Shown: positions 12,216 through 23,570, counted from the first letter of the stretch. The stretch is 64,000 nt of DNA from Chrysoperla carnea (GCF_905475395.1 NC_058339.1:14516001-14580000); one strand, 5' to 3'. Translations and numbers: made by a program. Notes: generated by a model from the letters alone, not told the origin.

Positions 12216-15200
12216 GAAAATATTTTTTCGCAAGCATCACTGTTTACACGTGAGGGCGCAAGCTAGGTTAGAAAAGTTGTACCCACTGAGGAGGCGAGAA
12301 GATACTATTACTACTTTGCGTGTAAGATTGGCTATCTTTACGTACACGACGTAAAAAAACGCTTGCGTAATCAGCACTGTCTATAACATGATATTTCAAC
12401 AATTAACTCAGTCAATTGTTTGTTTTCACTTGTTTTATATTAAAATTTATGGTCAACAATCATAATAAAATTTAGAAAAATCTTCATATCATCAGTTCGT
12501 GTTGCGTCAATAACAACTTTTGTTTAGAATCGAATATATTATTCAGTAAACTTTTCATTTTTTACGAAATTCTTAAAAATTGTAAAATTTTGTAGCCTAT
12601 TAAAACTTGCTCTACAGAACAGAATATATTTTCGATATTAAAATTTATTTTTGAAGGTAAGCTATTAAAGAATATGAGAAAAATATTTTTTGATAATTTA
12701 TCTGAATATTTATTGTCCAAACAATCATCCATCATATTCATTGCTAATCAATCATTTGAATATTTTTAATTTTATAATATAAGTACCAACCAAGCTCATC
12801 TATATAATTTGATATAAAATATACCTTATATAATACCAACATGATGTGCTTACTGGTTTTTAATTTAAAAAAGCTCATATGTTGCATATTTTTAAATAAA
12901 CTAAATTCATTAATTAAAAAATATATTTTTAAAATATTTGTGTACAGTTTAAATATTATAAACATGACTAAAAAATTATAACGAATGTTGATTTATTATT
13001 ATAAATGTGGAAGTACGTTTGTATAATTGTTTGCTCTACTTTTATAGAGCAACTTATCGAGGTAATTTTTAATATTTTCATATTGGTTCAATTTATGGAA
13101 CCATTATCGTATTTTATCTTTCTTTCACTGCAGTATGCCACCAAAAGGTGACTATTTCGCCACAGTATTTCTCAAAGAAAATAAGCTTTCTGATATTTTG
13201 TCGTAATAGTTGGTATCTGAGGACTACCATGAAAACCAGTTTTTACTAGTACCATACTTAGTTCCAACTTTTTATCCCTACACTCTTCCATTATACTTTT
13301 TTGCGCCAACGCAATCAAAACGTGAGAAACACCAACAATATTGTTGCTTGCCAACATCAGATTGATAGTTTGTGGGTTTCAGCGCTAGGTGACAGAAAGT
13401 GAAACTAAAAAATAACTAAGCTAGGCAAGTAGTTAAAAGTTATCGATTAAAGTCATTTATCTGGCTGTTTAATTGAATGGCTGAATATCGTCAGGCCACT
13501 AGTTTAACGAGGCCGTTTTTTATTCTATAAGAATCTCTTGTCGTATGCGTTTCCCCGTTCCTTAAGTTTTAAATTTGTACTAGAGATAAAATAACCTAAA
13601 TACCCATGTTCTTATGTTTGAACTGTACATATTTATGAATGAACAAAACATAAATGTAATGAACCGATTTTTAGAGAGCTTTATTAATTTAAATTTATTA
13701 AATTATATTCTACTCAAATTATCTATATTTTCTGTATAAAATTTAAAATATTTAATAAAAAAATATTAATTAGTTGTATTTAAATTAATTATAACATATT
13801 AATGAATATGTATATTTAAATAAAATTTAAATAGCATTCAAATCAATATTTTTCATAAACTTATAATAGACAAAGAAAAGTAGTTTTCATTAAGCCTAAT
13901 TTTATAATTAAGTAGAAATACCTACCTACATATGTGTGTAAGTGAAAAACTTTTTGTTATTTACCAATTTCAAGGGGATTATAATTTAATTAGTTTTCAT
14001 AATTTCGAAAAGAAAGATTAAACGTGTTAATAGTAAATCGTATCGGTAATCTGATATTATGATTGAATATCTTAAAAAATATTTTGAATTAAAGCTCTTA
14101 TGACTAGAAGCAAGTTGTGAAAGAATACTTGTCCTTTGACAATCAGATTCGATCTACATTGGACAGTCACACTTGCAAGAGTGTCTGCTTGAGTGCTTGC
14201 ACTTTTCATAGTTTAGAAATAAACAATTATTTTGGAGTAAAAGCGATATATTTAGCAAAGCAGTTGTTAGAAAAATACTCTTGGTAGTTTTTAACTACCA
14301 ATTCCATAAAACTGACTGCATCATAGCTTTTTTTCGCCAGGTTGTTATTGAGTTTAACTCATGGATATTTTTTTAATCGAGGTATTGTAGAGATTTGTTA
14401 CTTGATTATTGTTAATTGGTAACCAATAAATAAACTGATAAACAATCTTAGTATGTCGTGTTTGCAATTTATATGTAATTGTTATAAATTGTTTTTTACA
14501 AAATAAATGTTAAAATGGAAGTTTATTACGATGTAAAACCAAACGGTTCGATTTTGGAATTCAAGATAATGGAAAACGAAATGTCATAATTTAAATTCAT
14601 ATTGTATGAGGCGTTAAAGATGATATTTAAAAAAAATTAATTTTCCATTTTAATAAATCATATATTTTAAGTATAAAAATTGGGGAACAATAAATTCATA
14701 TACACAATCAATATTTGTTCCAAGATACAGTTAGACCAGTCACCAAATCAAAATGTATATCGAAATTTGGAAATAACTTGAAATAAAAAAAAAAAGTTTT
14801 CCATCAAATAATTATGGTATTTTAAATCTTTTAGTTTTTCGCTGTAAAATTTTCGCTTTATGTTTTTGTTTTTTTAAGTTGAGTGTTCCTTAAATTAAAC
14901 CTACTTATACTTAAAAATCAATAAATTTGATTTGGTGCCTGATCTCAACACATTTTCAACTCATATAATTTTCTTCATCATAAGAAAAATATAAAAATTA
15001 AAACATTTTTATCATTCAAATCCATATCAATATTTTAATTTTAAGCAACTTATCAGAATAAATATTTAATTATTGTGTATGTATGTATAAAACCATTTAA
15101 CGATGCAAAAAAAAGTATTTAAAAAATCAAGAAAGAAACGATTCAAAAATTAAAAAAAAATAAAACATTTCCATTACATAAAAAAAAAATTGTAAAAATG

Positions 15201-15730
15201 ATCGTATTATTTAAATATATAAAAAAATCTTTTTGTACAAATTTAGTCTTTATAAAAGTAAAATTTAAAAAATAAATAACGGTTAACTGTGTTAATGATC
15301 TAAGTAAGTAATCTAAAATATTTCATCTTTCGTTTTGTTTCTTGCTCTAGGACCTTTTAAAAGAAAATTTCAAAGAAATATATTTAAAAAAGAAACCAAA
15401 TAGATGAGAGCTGTCTTTACACATTTTATTATGAATAGGTAGAGAACATGGTGTTTAAAAAGTAATTGTAGTATACAATAAATTTATTATAAGAAAATGG
15501 AATTTATTATTATAATAAATAGAATTTTTAATTATGTAAACAATTTGTGGGTTTTATTTTTCTTTTGCATCAATCATATTCATCTTTCTGTTATAAGCAA
15601 CATAGAAACATCTTATCGGAGGTATTTCTGAAGAAAGATTTTCCCGCAGAAAATATAAATGCCCCTTCTTCTGGCGCAGTCGGGTAAAAAAGAAGCCAAG
15701 GGAATATTTTAGGTAAAAACAACTAAAATT
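12216..15730. other. 3.5 kb of intergenic DNA, nothing recognised
   Basis: Very AT-rich. Open frames at 12744-12965 and 13172-13357 lack domains, splice context or codon bias. No RNA gene was seen. Confidence 0.45.
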
Positions 15731-16475
15731 GGCGCACTACTACTTATACGTATTCAACTGGTTACAAAAGTGGCGTATTCAAGTAAATGAACAAAAATCA
15801 GTTCAAATAACATTCTCTTTAAAAAGAGAAACTTGTCCAGCTTGAAAAAATTAACAATGTCAGTTTTCCACAGGCAAACGAAGTGAAATACCTGGGAATT
15901 CACTTAAACAGAATGCTTACTTGGCGCAAACACATCTGGTCTAAGAGAAAGCAATTAAATTTAAAATTCTCGAAACTTTACTGGCTGTTAGGTCATAAAT
16001 CAAAGTTATCATTGGACAATAAAGTGCTGTGTATACAATAAAGTGTATAAAACAATTTTAAAACCCGTGTGGACTTATGGGATTCAAGTATGGGGAACTG
16101 CTAGCAACGGTAACATCGAAATTATTCAACGATTTCAATCAAAAATGTTACGACCAATTAGTGAATCTCCCTGGTACGTGCGTAATGACGACATTCACCG
16201 TAGGTCTTGAAGTGCCCACACTGCGTGAAGAAATTACGCGGTTCAGTGAAAGTTACTTGACTGGCCTTGAAAGGCACCCAAATGTTGAAGGAATCAGTCT
16301 CTTAGATAATGGTTAAGATTTAGATTTACGTAAATAGTTTTAATTCTAGTTTACATACTATAAACTCGATCAGGTGACTATCAGTGGGTAGTTACCGTTC
16401 ATGATCTCTATTCATCAGACCTTTTTATAGTTCCTTTAGGAACTGATAATAGAATATTAGGATACAAAAAAAAAA
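15731..16475 (+). mobile_element. 5'-truncated, decayed Jockey-like LINE 3' end
   Basis: Conceptual frames give the C-terminal part of a Jockey-clade reverse transcriptase. Blocks read WLQKWRIQVNEQKSVQITF, then YLGIHLNRMLTWRKHI, then KPVWTYGIQVWGTAS, and end with LERHPNVEGISLLDNG and a stop near 16316. The blocks sit in different frames, with shifts near 15840, 16035 and 16205, so the copy is inactive. A 3' UTR follows and ends in a poly-A run at about 16467-16475, as target-primed retrotransposition predicts. The 5' end (about 15731) is truncated well inside the RT region. Confidence 0.85.
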
Positions 16476-16530
16476 CCCACTTATACGAAGTGGTTGCGGG
16501 TTCGAATCCAGGCAGCGGCAGTCTGATCAA
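16476..16530 (+). repeat. tRNA-like B-box fragment abutting LINE poly-A
   Basis: Directly after the LINE poly-A run comes GGGTTCGAATCC at about 16498-16509, a perfect match to the pol III B-box / T-arm core. No complete cloverleaf, A box or acceptor stem could be assembled, so this is a SINE or tRNA fragment, possibly the LINE's insertion target. Confidence 0.4.
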
Positions 16531-17102
16531 ATAGGAATTTTTTTCCCCAAACGAATGCATACTTACCTTCTCACCTTTTACTCAAAAAAATTTACAAATG
16601 AAAATTAGTACCTACCAGGCGCAGATACAGGATTTCGCCCACTAGTGTTTGAACACTAAACTTCCTCCCCCCCCCTCTAAATCCGGGTACCTACACCAAC
16701 GTTAATCGTATATCCTTCTGTAAAGTAAATTAAATTTTCGTATTCTATAAATATTTTATCAACTATTAAATAGATTTTCAATCAAAGTAAGTAAATCAAT
16801 TATTTATTAACCTATCTATCTACAAATACCAATATTTTCTCTATATTGTTAGACATCGTATTCGCAGTCATCACAAATTGCGTCTTATTATTATATTTTT
16901 CAAAAAACATACTTACTAGTACCTACAAATAATACCTACCTAACAATTAAAGAAGATGATATTTTTCTCGAAAGTGTACTTCAGTGTAATTTTAATTTGC
17001 ATGAATTTTCATCATCTTTACGGTTTGACAAACATTACATAAAAACTTCATTATTAATGTATGCATAAATAATTTATGTTTGGAATTATTATATTTGTGT
17101 AG

Positions 17103-18666
17103 GAATAAAATGTGACGATGTAAAAAATACTGATGGTGGAGCTGGTTCTATGAGTGCAGAGACTTTATCAAGCATGAGTGCATCTGAAGTAGACACTTGT
17201 TTGGTCGAATTAGGTAAAGATCGATTACAACCAGACCAAGGAAAAATATTATGGAGTTTATTTTTAAAAGTATGTATCTTTATTTTTACTTTCTTTTTTT
17301 TCGCCCTTAGAAAGCATTCAATTTAAATAACAAGTATTAATTTTTGAGCAGGTAATTTTTAATTATTAGTTAGATATTTCAGTTTTCAAACAAAATTTCT
17401 TGAGACGTTCCGAAATATTCGAAAAAACAGAAAATTTTGAACTTTTTGACCGAAGCTTCGAAACTCACCCACTCATTTTATGTGGGATAAATAGTGTATT
17501 ACCTAGCTATTGTAATCGTTGTGCAAATTTCGCATGCCTACGTTAATAATGCTCTTATCCCCTTTTTATCGAAAAAAACTATTACTATACTAACAAGATT
17601 TTTGCTTTAATGTTACAGAATTATGACTCCATATCAGATATACCTGTAGAAAAGCTGCGCACAGTTGGCTGGGTATCGATAGGTATTAGTGTTAGTGATA
17701 TACGTAATCTTACGTTTGATGACAGTGATATTATACAAGCATTTGGAATTTATCACGCTTTAAATGCGGAACAAGTAATATTTTACGAAATTAGTACACC
17801 TTCTCCTAATCTGTAAATATAATTGAGTAGTTCTACTAATTAGAGAATGAACCCTAATCACTATTGTCCCAATTATCAACACAAACTGAGAGTGACACAA
17901 TTAACTTCCACTTTTTATAGAACTGCCTAATTATATTTACCCAAAGTTTGAACGCCTATAACATATTTTCTTCCGTGATTGTCCTTTTTGTTTTATAATT
18001 CCTTCTGATAGACTTTTTATCGAAATATAAACCTACTCTTGCTGTTTTGAAAACAACAATATTTAATTCGTAATTTAATTTGCAGTTATCAGCGCTTGCA
18101 GAACAATATTTCGAATATACAAATAAAACACCTGAAGATATTACTTATTATGATTTAATATTTTTAAGACAAATAATTTGTGCTTTTAATAAAACTGACA
18201 TTGAGCACATTCATCCTGAAGAATATAAGTGAGTTTTCCCTTTTTTCTCCCCTTTGCGAATTTTAGACTTTCCTTTAAATTGTGCTTTGTGTGAATCGAC
18301 GCTTTGTTTGAGATTAAATCACAAGCACCTTGAACAAAAATTTTGTATAATTTTATTTTATTTTCTTTAGGGAAGCTGCAGGGATCTTAGGAACTTTAAA
18401 AGACTGTCCAATTGAAGTACTCCAAGGTCTGGCTAATTTAGCAATTCATGATGATGCATTTGGCCCACCTAGTGAATGGAGTATGGGAGAGGTAATATAA
18501 ACATTTTGTTATACTAATTTATTTTTTATATCAAAATATGTATTTAATTTTTTAGGTCAAGCTTATTGGAGCAGTTGTGCAAGGTCTGTCAAATGAACAA
18601 AGACGTTTGCTACCACAAGAAGCACAGCAATTCAAACAAACTCAACAGAATAATCCCACACAGTGA
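17103..18666 (+). CDS. 3' exons of a helical-repeat protein, possibly mesothelin/stereocilin-like (partial)
   Basis: Five exons join in frame: 17103-17269, 17619-17774, 18086-18228, 18371-18491 and 18556-18666 (TGA). All have GT-AG borders and phases agree (1, 0, 0, 2, 0). They encode about 230 residues with no break. The first exon opens at an acceptor, so the N-terminus lies upstream and was not found. The peptide is a series of short amphipathic helices with repeated phrases such as SAETLSSMSASEVDTC, IPVEKLRTVGW, HPEEYKEAAGILGTL and LLPQEAQQFKQT. That pattern resembles the armadillo-like repeats of the mesothelin/stereocilin/otoancorin superfamily, but this is judgement from pattern and not a search. 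The C-terminus is Gln-rich and ends NPTQ without a GPI or transmembrane signal. A polyadenylation signal AATAAA lies at 18700-18705. The next gene, an astacin, converges from the other strand. Confidence 0.8.
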
Positions 18667-19372
18667 ATGAAGATCACTACTTTCATAGCTTAAATATTAA
18701 ATAAAAGTTAAATTAAATCGAAATATAAAAATTATTTTAAAAAATTTTTATTTTTTACAATCCTTAATTTATTTAAAAAAAAATAATAACGAGCAAGTAA
18801 AATTTTAACACAGTTTCTTTTTCCACTTTTCCTAGTGAACTAAAGTTATTGATGTATTGGTATTTTATAGTACTAGTAGCAACAAAAATCGATAGAATAT
18901 TAAGCTTTCATTACTACTATCCTGTTATAATATTTCTATTTATATTCATTCATTAAGATTCTTTTTCCCATAACATTCTTCATTATATCTTGCACGAATC
19001 TTTAAAATATCTATTGCACTAAAATCATTACGTTGTCCAATAATCACATTACTTTTCTGAAAAGCAATAAATCGTTCAAAACCATTTTCCGTTACAATTT
19101 AAATATATTTTCGAATAAAGAGTCCTAATAGACCGTCAGTTACTAACAGAAATTTTGTGTCGAGCGAATCGAGATCTTATATCACTTTCAAAGGTCTCTA
19201 TTAGCAAATTTGTCGCGGCTATTACTGGATACAGGTTCCATGGTAGGAACGTTGAATGCCTGAGTCTGGCAGTGTATCACGACTATTGCAGGAGCTTCCA
19301 CAGCGGGGAATAGGACGTAACTGTGCCTCATCTTCTTTGTCACTGTCCAGCTCTTGGCATGAAGAAATGGAT
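18667..19372. other. Interval between convergent genes; GC-richer block
   Basis: The poly(A) signal of the upstream gene is at 18700-18705. Sequence from about 19120 to 19470 is clearly GC-richer than its surroundings and reaches into the end of the astacin reading frame. It contains no intact frame and may be an old insertion, but no repeat ends were recognised. Confidence 0.45.
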
Positions 19373-20643
19373 CTATTTCAGCCAGTATCTCTTTGACGAT
19401 CTCTCCGACCTGAATTTCGTTGACGTCATGCTGTTCTTAATAAGCTCCAAATGGTTCATAATATAGTGGTCGGGGATGGGCCAACCTTCCTTTACTAAAT
19501 TTTGATACTTATAGAGATCCTTAATCATATAATTCACGGTATGACTTACCAATGGCATTATTGTAATTAAGTTTCTATTTTTAGCAAATGCTCGCATACT
19601 GTAATGCATTACACTTGCATAATCATAATCAAAATTTAAATCGTTTACTTTGTTAGAATTGTACTTCGAAAAATTAATAAACGTTTCTAGAAAAAATAAT
19701 ATTAATTTGTAGTATATTACTCATATTATACCATTATTTTCGTCGCTAAATTATCTTTCTTCTGATCCACAATTACGATTAGTTAACAGATCGGTGTTGT
19801 CTTACCTGTTCATGCGATATTAAAACAGGTAAGTGAATATTATTAGCTTACTACACCTATCTGGTAACCAATTGAAAAAATATTTACCAGGTTTAATATT
19901 ATCCCATAAAATATCCACATAATCATCACGATTTGTTGTAGATTGTTGATGATAAAATCCCAGTACATGCATTAATTCATGAATAATTGTACCACGAACT
20001 ATACAATTTTCCTTATCCAAATTTACTTTGTGTTCACGGAGCGCTGGGATTAATCCAACATGTGTAAAACAACCAAATTTTTCTGTTACAATATATATCC
20101 AATGTTGATCATTTCTTTTCTTTGGTCTAAAATTTATGCATGTTTTCTCTTCAAATGCGTCAAATACTTCTAAAAGGGCAGCAACATGCTGTGATTCTAT
20201 TTTTAAAACCAAACATATTCAATAAATTTGAAATTACCTTCTTATGGTACACTCCCAAAAAAATATGATTGAAGTATGACGATAATACATAGTGAAAAAT
20301 AATCTTACCAAATTTTGGATCAATTAAATACGGTATGGTACCATTTGGCCATAATCTAGCTTTACTTGAAACAGCGTTACGAACAGAAATAGCATTATCA
20401 TCCATAGCTATTATATCACCCTCAAATTTTCCACTTCTTTCCCAGGGATATTCTCCAAAATAATCTTTATCTATTATTTCGTCTGCCAATAAATTTTCTA
20501 AAAATACAATTCAATTTCTATTATTATTTTCTTTGAATAGGTACTTATTGTCTGGAAAATATGTTATACATACTTATTCTTAGAAATATAATAAAAAATG
20601 TTAAAGAACACCACTTTAACGAATAATTTGAGGTAAAACCCAT
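19373..20643 (-). CDS. Astacin-family zinc metalloprotease (M12A), complete 4-exon gene
   Basis: Exons on the minus strand are 20643-20574, 20497-20309, 20196-19888 and 19686-19373. All use GT-AG and consistent phase-1 junctions, giving 293 residues. Residues 1 to about 23 form a signal peptide (MGFTSNYSLKWCSLTFFIIF), so the enzyme is secreted. A short pro-region follows, then the catalytic domain begins near the conserved LWPNGTIPYLID. The zinc site is HELMHVLGFYH, giving three His ligands and the catalytic Glu. The methionine turn SVMHY lies in exon 4. Two features are unusual. The residue after the third His is Gln instead of the family's near-invariant Glu. The sequence after the Met-turn departs from the usual astacin ending and lacks the expected final Cys motif. 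Astacins cleave extracellular proteins in digestion, matrix processing or hatching; the substrate is unknown. Confidence 0.88.
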
Positions 20644-21324
20644 TTTTTATTAATATATGTACTCAATTTTTTAGAAGCTTTTATTGAACTCAATTTGGAA
20701 TTTATATGAAATAAATAGACACCCAAAAATTTTATATTCTTCAAAATTCATTTATTTTAGCCAAATGAATAGTTGTCACAATTTTTGTGAAATTCAAATT
20801 CTTATCAAGGTTATTAATTTTCAATGGTTTATTGTTTTCTGGCTTTATTGTTTTTAGATTGAATTGTTGGTTCCGTTGATATCAGACATAGAGCCAGTGT
20901 AACTGAAACAAATATTTCCCAATTTGGCTTCCGATTAATGGCCTTCATTAAATTTCAATCGCCGTCATTGTGCCTGATAAATTTATTAAATTTTTTTTGT
21001 TATATTATTTAAAAAATTATATTTTCTGATATGAATATTTAAATTATCTTAAAACATTAGCAAAGGTTCTTTTTACCGAAGAATATTCTACATGATTTTT
21101 ATGTTTCGGGGCGCGGTGACCAATGTGACGTGATATCTGAATGTTTGGAAGTATTATCAAATACTATTATTTGGAACAGAATACTGACCCAAATATTTTC
21201 AAGAGCTATGTTTGAATAAGTTAGTATTTTTCTTGCTCAAGTGCAAATTTACTTACATCTTTGTGAGGAAACACTTTTTAATCAGGCATTATGTTCCTGA
21301 GAGAAATAGTGTTTCTAGTCCATG
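20644..21324. other. Upstream region of the astacin gene
   Basis: This should contain the astacin promoter, but no TATA or initiator element can be assigned with confidence. A short poly-pyrimidine and AT-rich background is present and no other gene was seen. Confidence 0.4.
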
Positions 21325-21499
21325 AAAATTAAAAACATTTTTTTGTTATATATAAATAAAAATCATTATATATTTTTAATTTTGTTTTATTTTTTAAATT
21401 TTCTATCCTATTTCAGATTTTCTATCCTTACAGATCAAAATTATAAATTAATTAATTATTTAGTAAAGGTAAGTATTAATTTAATTGTATTAATATATA

Positions 21500-21576
21500 T
21501 ATACCGGCTTGGTAGGGTGGATATAGCACTTGTCTGTGAAACCAAAGAACGCTGGTTCGTACCCTGGTGTAGGTAA
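21500..21576 (+). repeat. tRNA-like segment in left arm
   Basis: The segment GGCTTGGTAGGGTGGATA, then CTGTGAA flanked by a short stem, then CTGGTTCGTACCC resembles the D-arm, a GTG-anticodon loop (tRNA-His-like) and a T-arm/B box in tRNA order and spacing. The B box has a substitution at a key position and no good acceptor stem is visible. It reads as a tRNA-derived SINE head and not as a functional tRNA gene. Confidence 0.45.
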
Positions 21577-21804
21577 TATTTTTATATTTAAATTAATTGA
21601 ATTTTTCCTGATGTTTAAATTTTCCACTCTTTTTATAGTTAAAATTATCCATATAACCCGCCCTGTTGCCATAAATAATGTCAATTATACATATGTCATA
21701 AATCATTCTGTCAGGGGGTGGGAATTTAAATAATCATAAATATATCTCCACTCCCTGGTAGAAGAGTGATTTATGACATAAGTAGGAAAGTGGGATTGCC
21801 AGGA

Positions 21805-22904
21805 AATAGGAGAACATGTATTATAGTCTATCTCAATCATATTCTCCTATTACAAAATATTAAAAACATGTATAAAAATGGCTTGGTTATGCTAAAATAA
21901 GAAACTTTTTTAATAGGAGAACATGTCATATAGTCAATCTCAATCATATTCTCCTATTACAAAATATTAAAAACATGTATAATAATGGCTTTGTTATGCT
22001 AAAATAAGGAACCTTTTAATAGGAGAACATGTCATATAGTTTATCTCACTCATATTCTCCTATTACAAGATATTAAAAACATGTATAAAAAATGGCTTGT
22101 TATGCTAAATTAAGAAACCTTTTAATAGGAGAACATGTCATATAGTTTATCTCACTCATATTCTCCTATTACAAGATATTAAAAACATGTATAAAAATGG
22201 CTTGTTATGCTAAATTAAGAAACCTTTTAATAGGAGAACATGTCATATAGTTTATCTCACTCATATTCTCCTATTACAAGATATTAAAAACATGTATAAA
22301 AATGGCTTGGTTATGCTAAAATAAGAAACTTTTTTAATAGGAGAACATGTCATATAGTCAATCTCAATCATATTCTCCTATTACAAAATATTAAAAACAT
22401 GTATAATAATGGCTTTGTTATGCTAAAATAAGGAACCTTTTAATAGGAGAACATGTCATATAGTTTATCTCACTCATATTCTCCTATTACAAGATATTAA
22501 AAACATGTATAAAAAATGGCTTGTTATGCTAAATTAAGAAACCTTTTAATAGGAGAACATGTCATATAGTTTATCTCACTCATATTCTCCTATTACAAGA
22601 TATTAAAAACATGTATAAAAATGGCTTGTTATGCTAAATTAAGAAACCTTTTAATAGGAGAACATGTCATATAGTTTATCTCACTCATATTCTCCTATTA
22701 CAAGATATTAAAAACATGTATACAAATGACTTGTTATGCTAAAATAAGAAACTTTTTAATAGGAGAACATGCCATATAGTTTATCTCACTCATATTCTCC
22801 TATTACAAAATATTAAAAACATGTATAATAATGGCTTTGTTATGCTAAAATAAGAAACCTTTTAATAGGAGAACATGTCATATAACCGATCTAAATTAAT
22901 TATG
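21805..22904. repeat. 106-bp tandem (mini)satellite, about 10.4 copies, with 424-bp higher-order repeat
   Basis: Units start at about 21805, 21912, 22018, 22124, 22229, 22336, 22442, 22548, 22653, 22758 and 22864 (partial). Each begins AATAGGAGAACATG and contains TTCTCCTATTA about 37 bp later, so every unit carries an 11-bp perfect inverted repeat (TAATAGGAGAA/TTCTCCTATTA). Variants recur every four units: units at 21912-22335 closely match those at 22336-22757, a shift of exactly 424 bp. This indicates recent duplication of a four-unit block. Confidence 0.92.
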
Positions 22905-23137
22905 TCAATCCCACTTTCCTACTTATGTCATAAATCACTCTTCTGCCAGGGAGTGGACATATATTTATGATTATTTAAATTCCCACCCCCTGACAGAATT
23001 GTGATTTATGACATATGTATAATTGACATTATTTATGGCAAGAGGGCGGGTTATAAGATTTTAACTATAAAAAGTGGAAAATTTAAACATCAGGAAAAAT
23101 TCATTTAATTTAAAAATAAAAATTATTATCCACACCA

Positions 23138-23212
23138 GGATACGAACCAGCGTACCTTGGTTTCTCAGTCTATATCTGTGCTATATCTACCCTACCAAGC
23201 CGGCTTATTTAT
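23138..23212 (-). repeat. tRNA-like segment in right arm
   Basis: This is the inverted counterpart of the left-arm segment, with B-box-like text read on the minus strand as CTGGTTCGTATCCTGG and the outer GCCGGCTTGGTAGGGTAGATAT. Small substitutions relative to the left copy show some divergence between the arms. It also points into the satellite. Confidence 0.45.
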
Positions 23213-23453
23213 AGCGATACAATTAAATTAATACTTACCTTTACTAAATAATTAAATAATTGATAATTTTTTTCTGAAAGAAAAAATATGATATTTAAAA
23301 AATAAAACAGAATTTAAAATACATAACGATTTTTATTTATAACAAAAAAAAAAAAAAAAAAAATGTTTTTTAATAAACAATTTGATAGAGATTCTTCTTT
23401 TCTTATTAAAGTTTTTATACAAAATAAGTAAAATTCTATCACTTTTATATAAA

Positions 23454-23454
<1 letters not shown>

Positions 23455-23512
<58 letters not shown>
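23455..23512. repeat. (AAT)n microsatellite
   Basis: About 19 perfect AAT repeats lie immediately left of a pair of mariner-type terminal repeats. The Leu-rich open frame on the minus strand here is a product of this repeat and is not a gene. Confidence 0.95.
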
Positions 23513-23513
<1 letters not shown>

Positions 23514-23570
23514 GGGTGTCCCAAGATTAACGTCTGATTCGAGCTTCTTGCGTTAATTTTGGAATACATT
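23513..23570. mobile_element. Vestigial pair of DD41D mariner terminal repeats
   Basis: AAGGGTGTCCCAAGATTAACG is followed within about 15 bp by TCTTGCGTTAATTTTGGAATA. These correspond to the left and right terminal repeats of the full element at 50664-51971 with almost no interior. It is either a minimal derivative or an internally deleted copy. Confidence 0.65.

Larger units (their letters stand above)
21325..23372. repeat. Compound inverted repeat enclosing a 106-bp satellite array
   Basis: Arms of about 450-480 bp (21325-21803 and 22905-23372) are inverted copies, from the outer TTTGTTATA region to the inner GTGGGATTG block. Each arm holds, from outside in, an AT-rich end, a tRNA-like segment pointing inward, a spacer containing TTTAAATTTTCCACT, and a hairpin built on TGTCATAAATCA / TGATTTATGACA. 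Between the arms lies a tandem array described separately. No transposase frame occurs anywhere inside. The whole could be a long-TIR foldback element, or two SINE-like copies inserted head-to-head around a satellite. Confidence 0.85.

Noticed and set aside
12109-12354. 81-codon open frame on the plus strand
   Set aside because: It starts inside a hAT remnant, has no domain and no gene context.
21500-21576. Functional tRNA-His gene
   Set aside because: The B box is altered, the acceptor stem does not pair, and an inverted twin lies at 23.2 kb; it is tRNA-derived repeat sequence.
21805-22904. CRISPR-like array
   Set aside because: Regular palindromic repeats resemble CRISPR at first sight, but the whole 106-bp unit is repeated with no unique spacers, and the window is eukaryotic.
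23333-23569. Leu-rich 78-codon frame on the minus strand
   Set aside because: It is a translation of the (AAT)n microsatellite and poly-A; not a protein gene.
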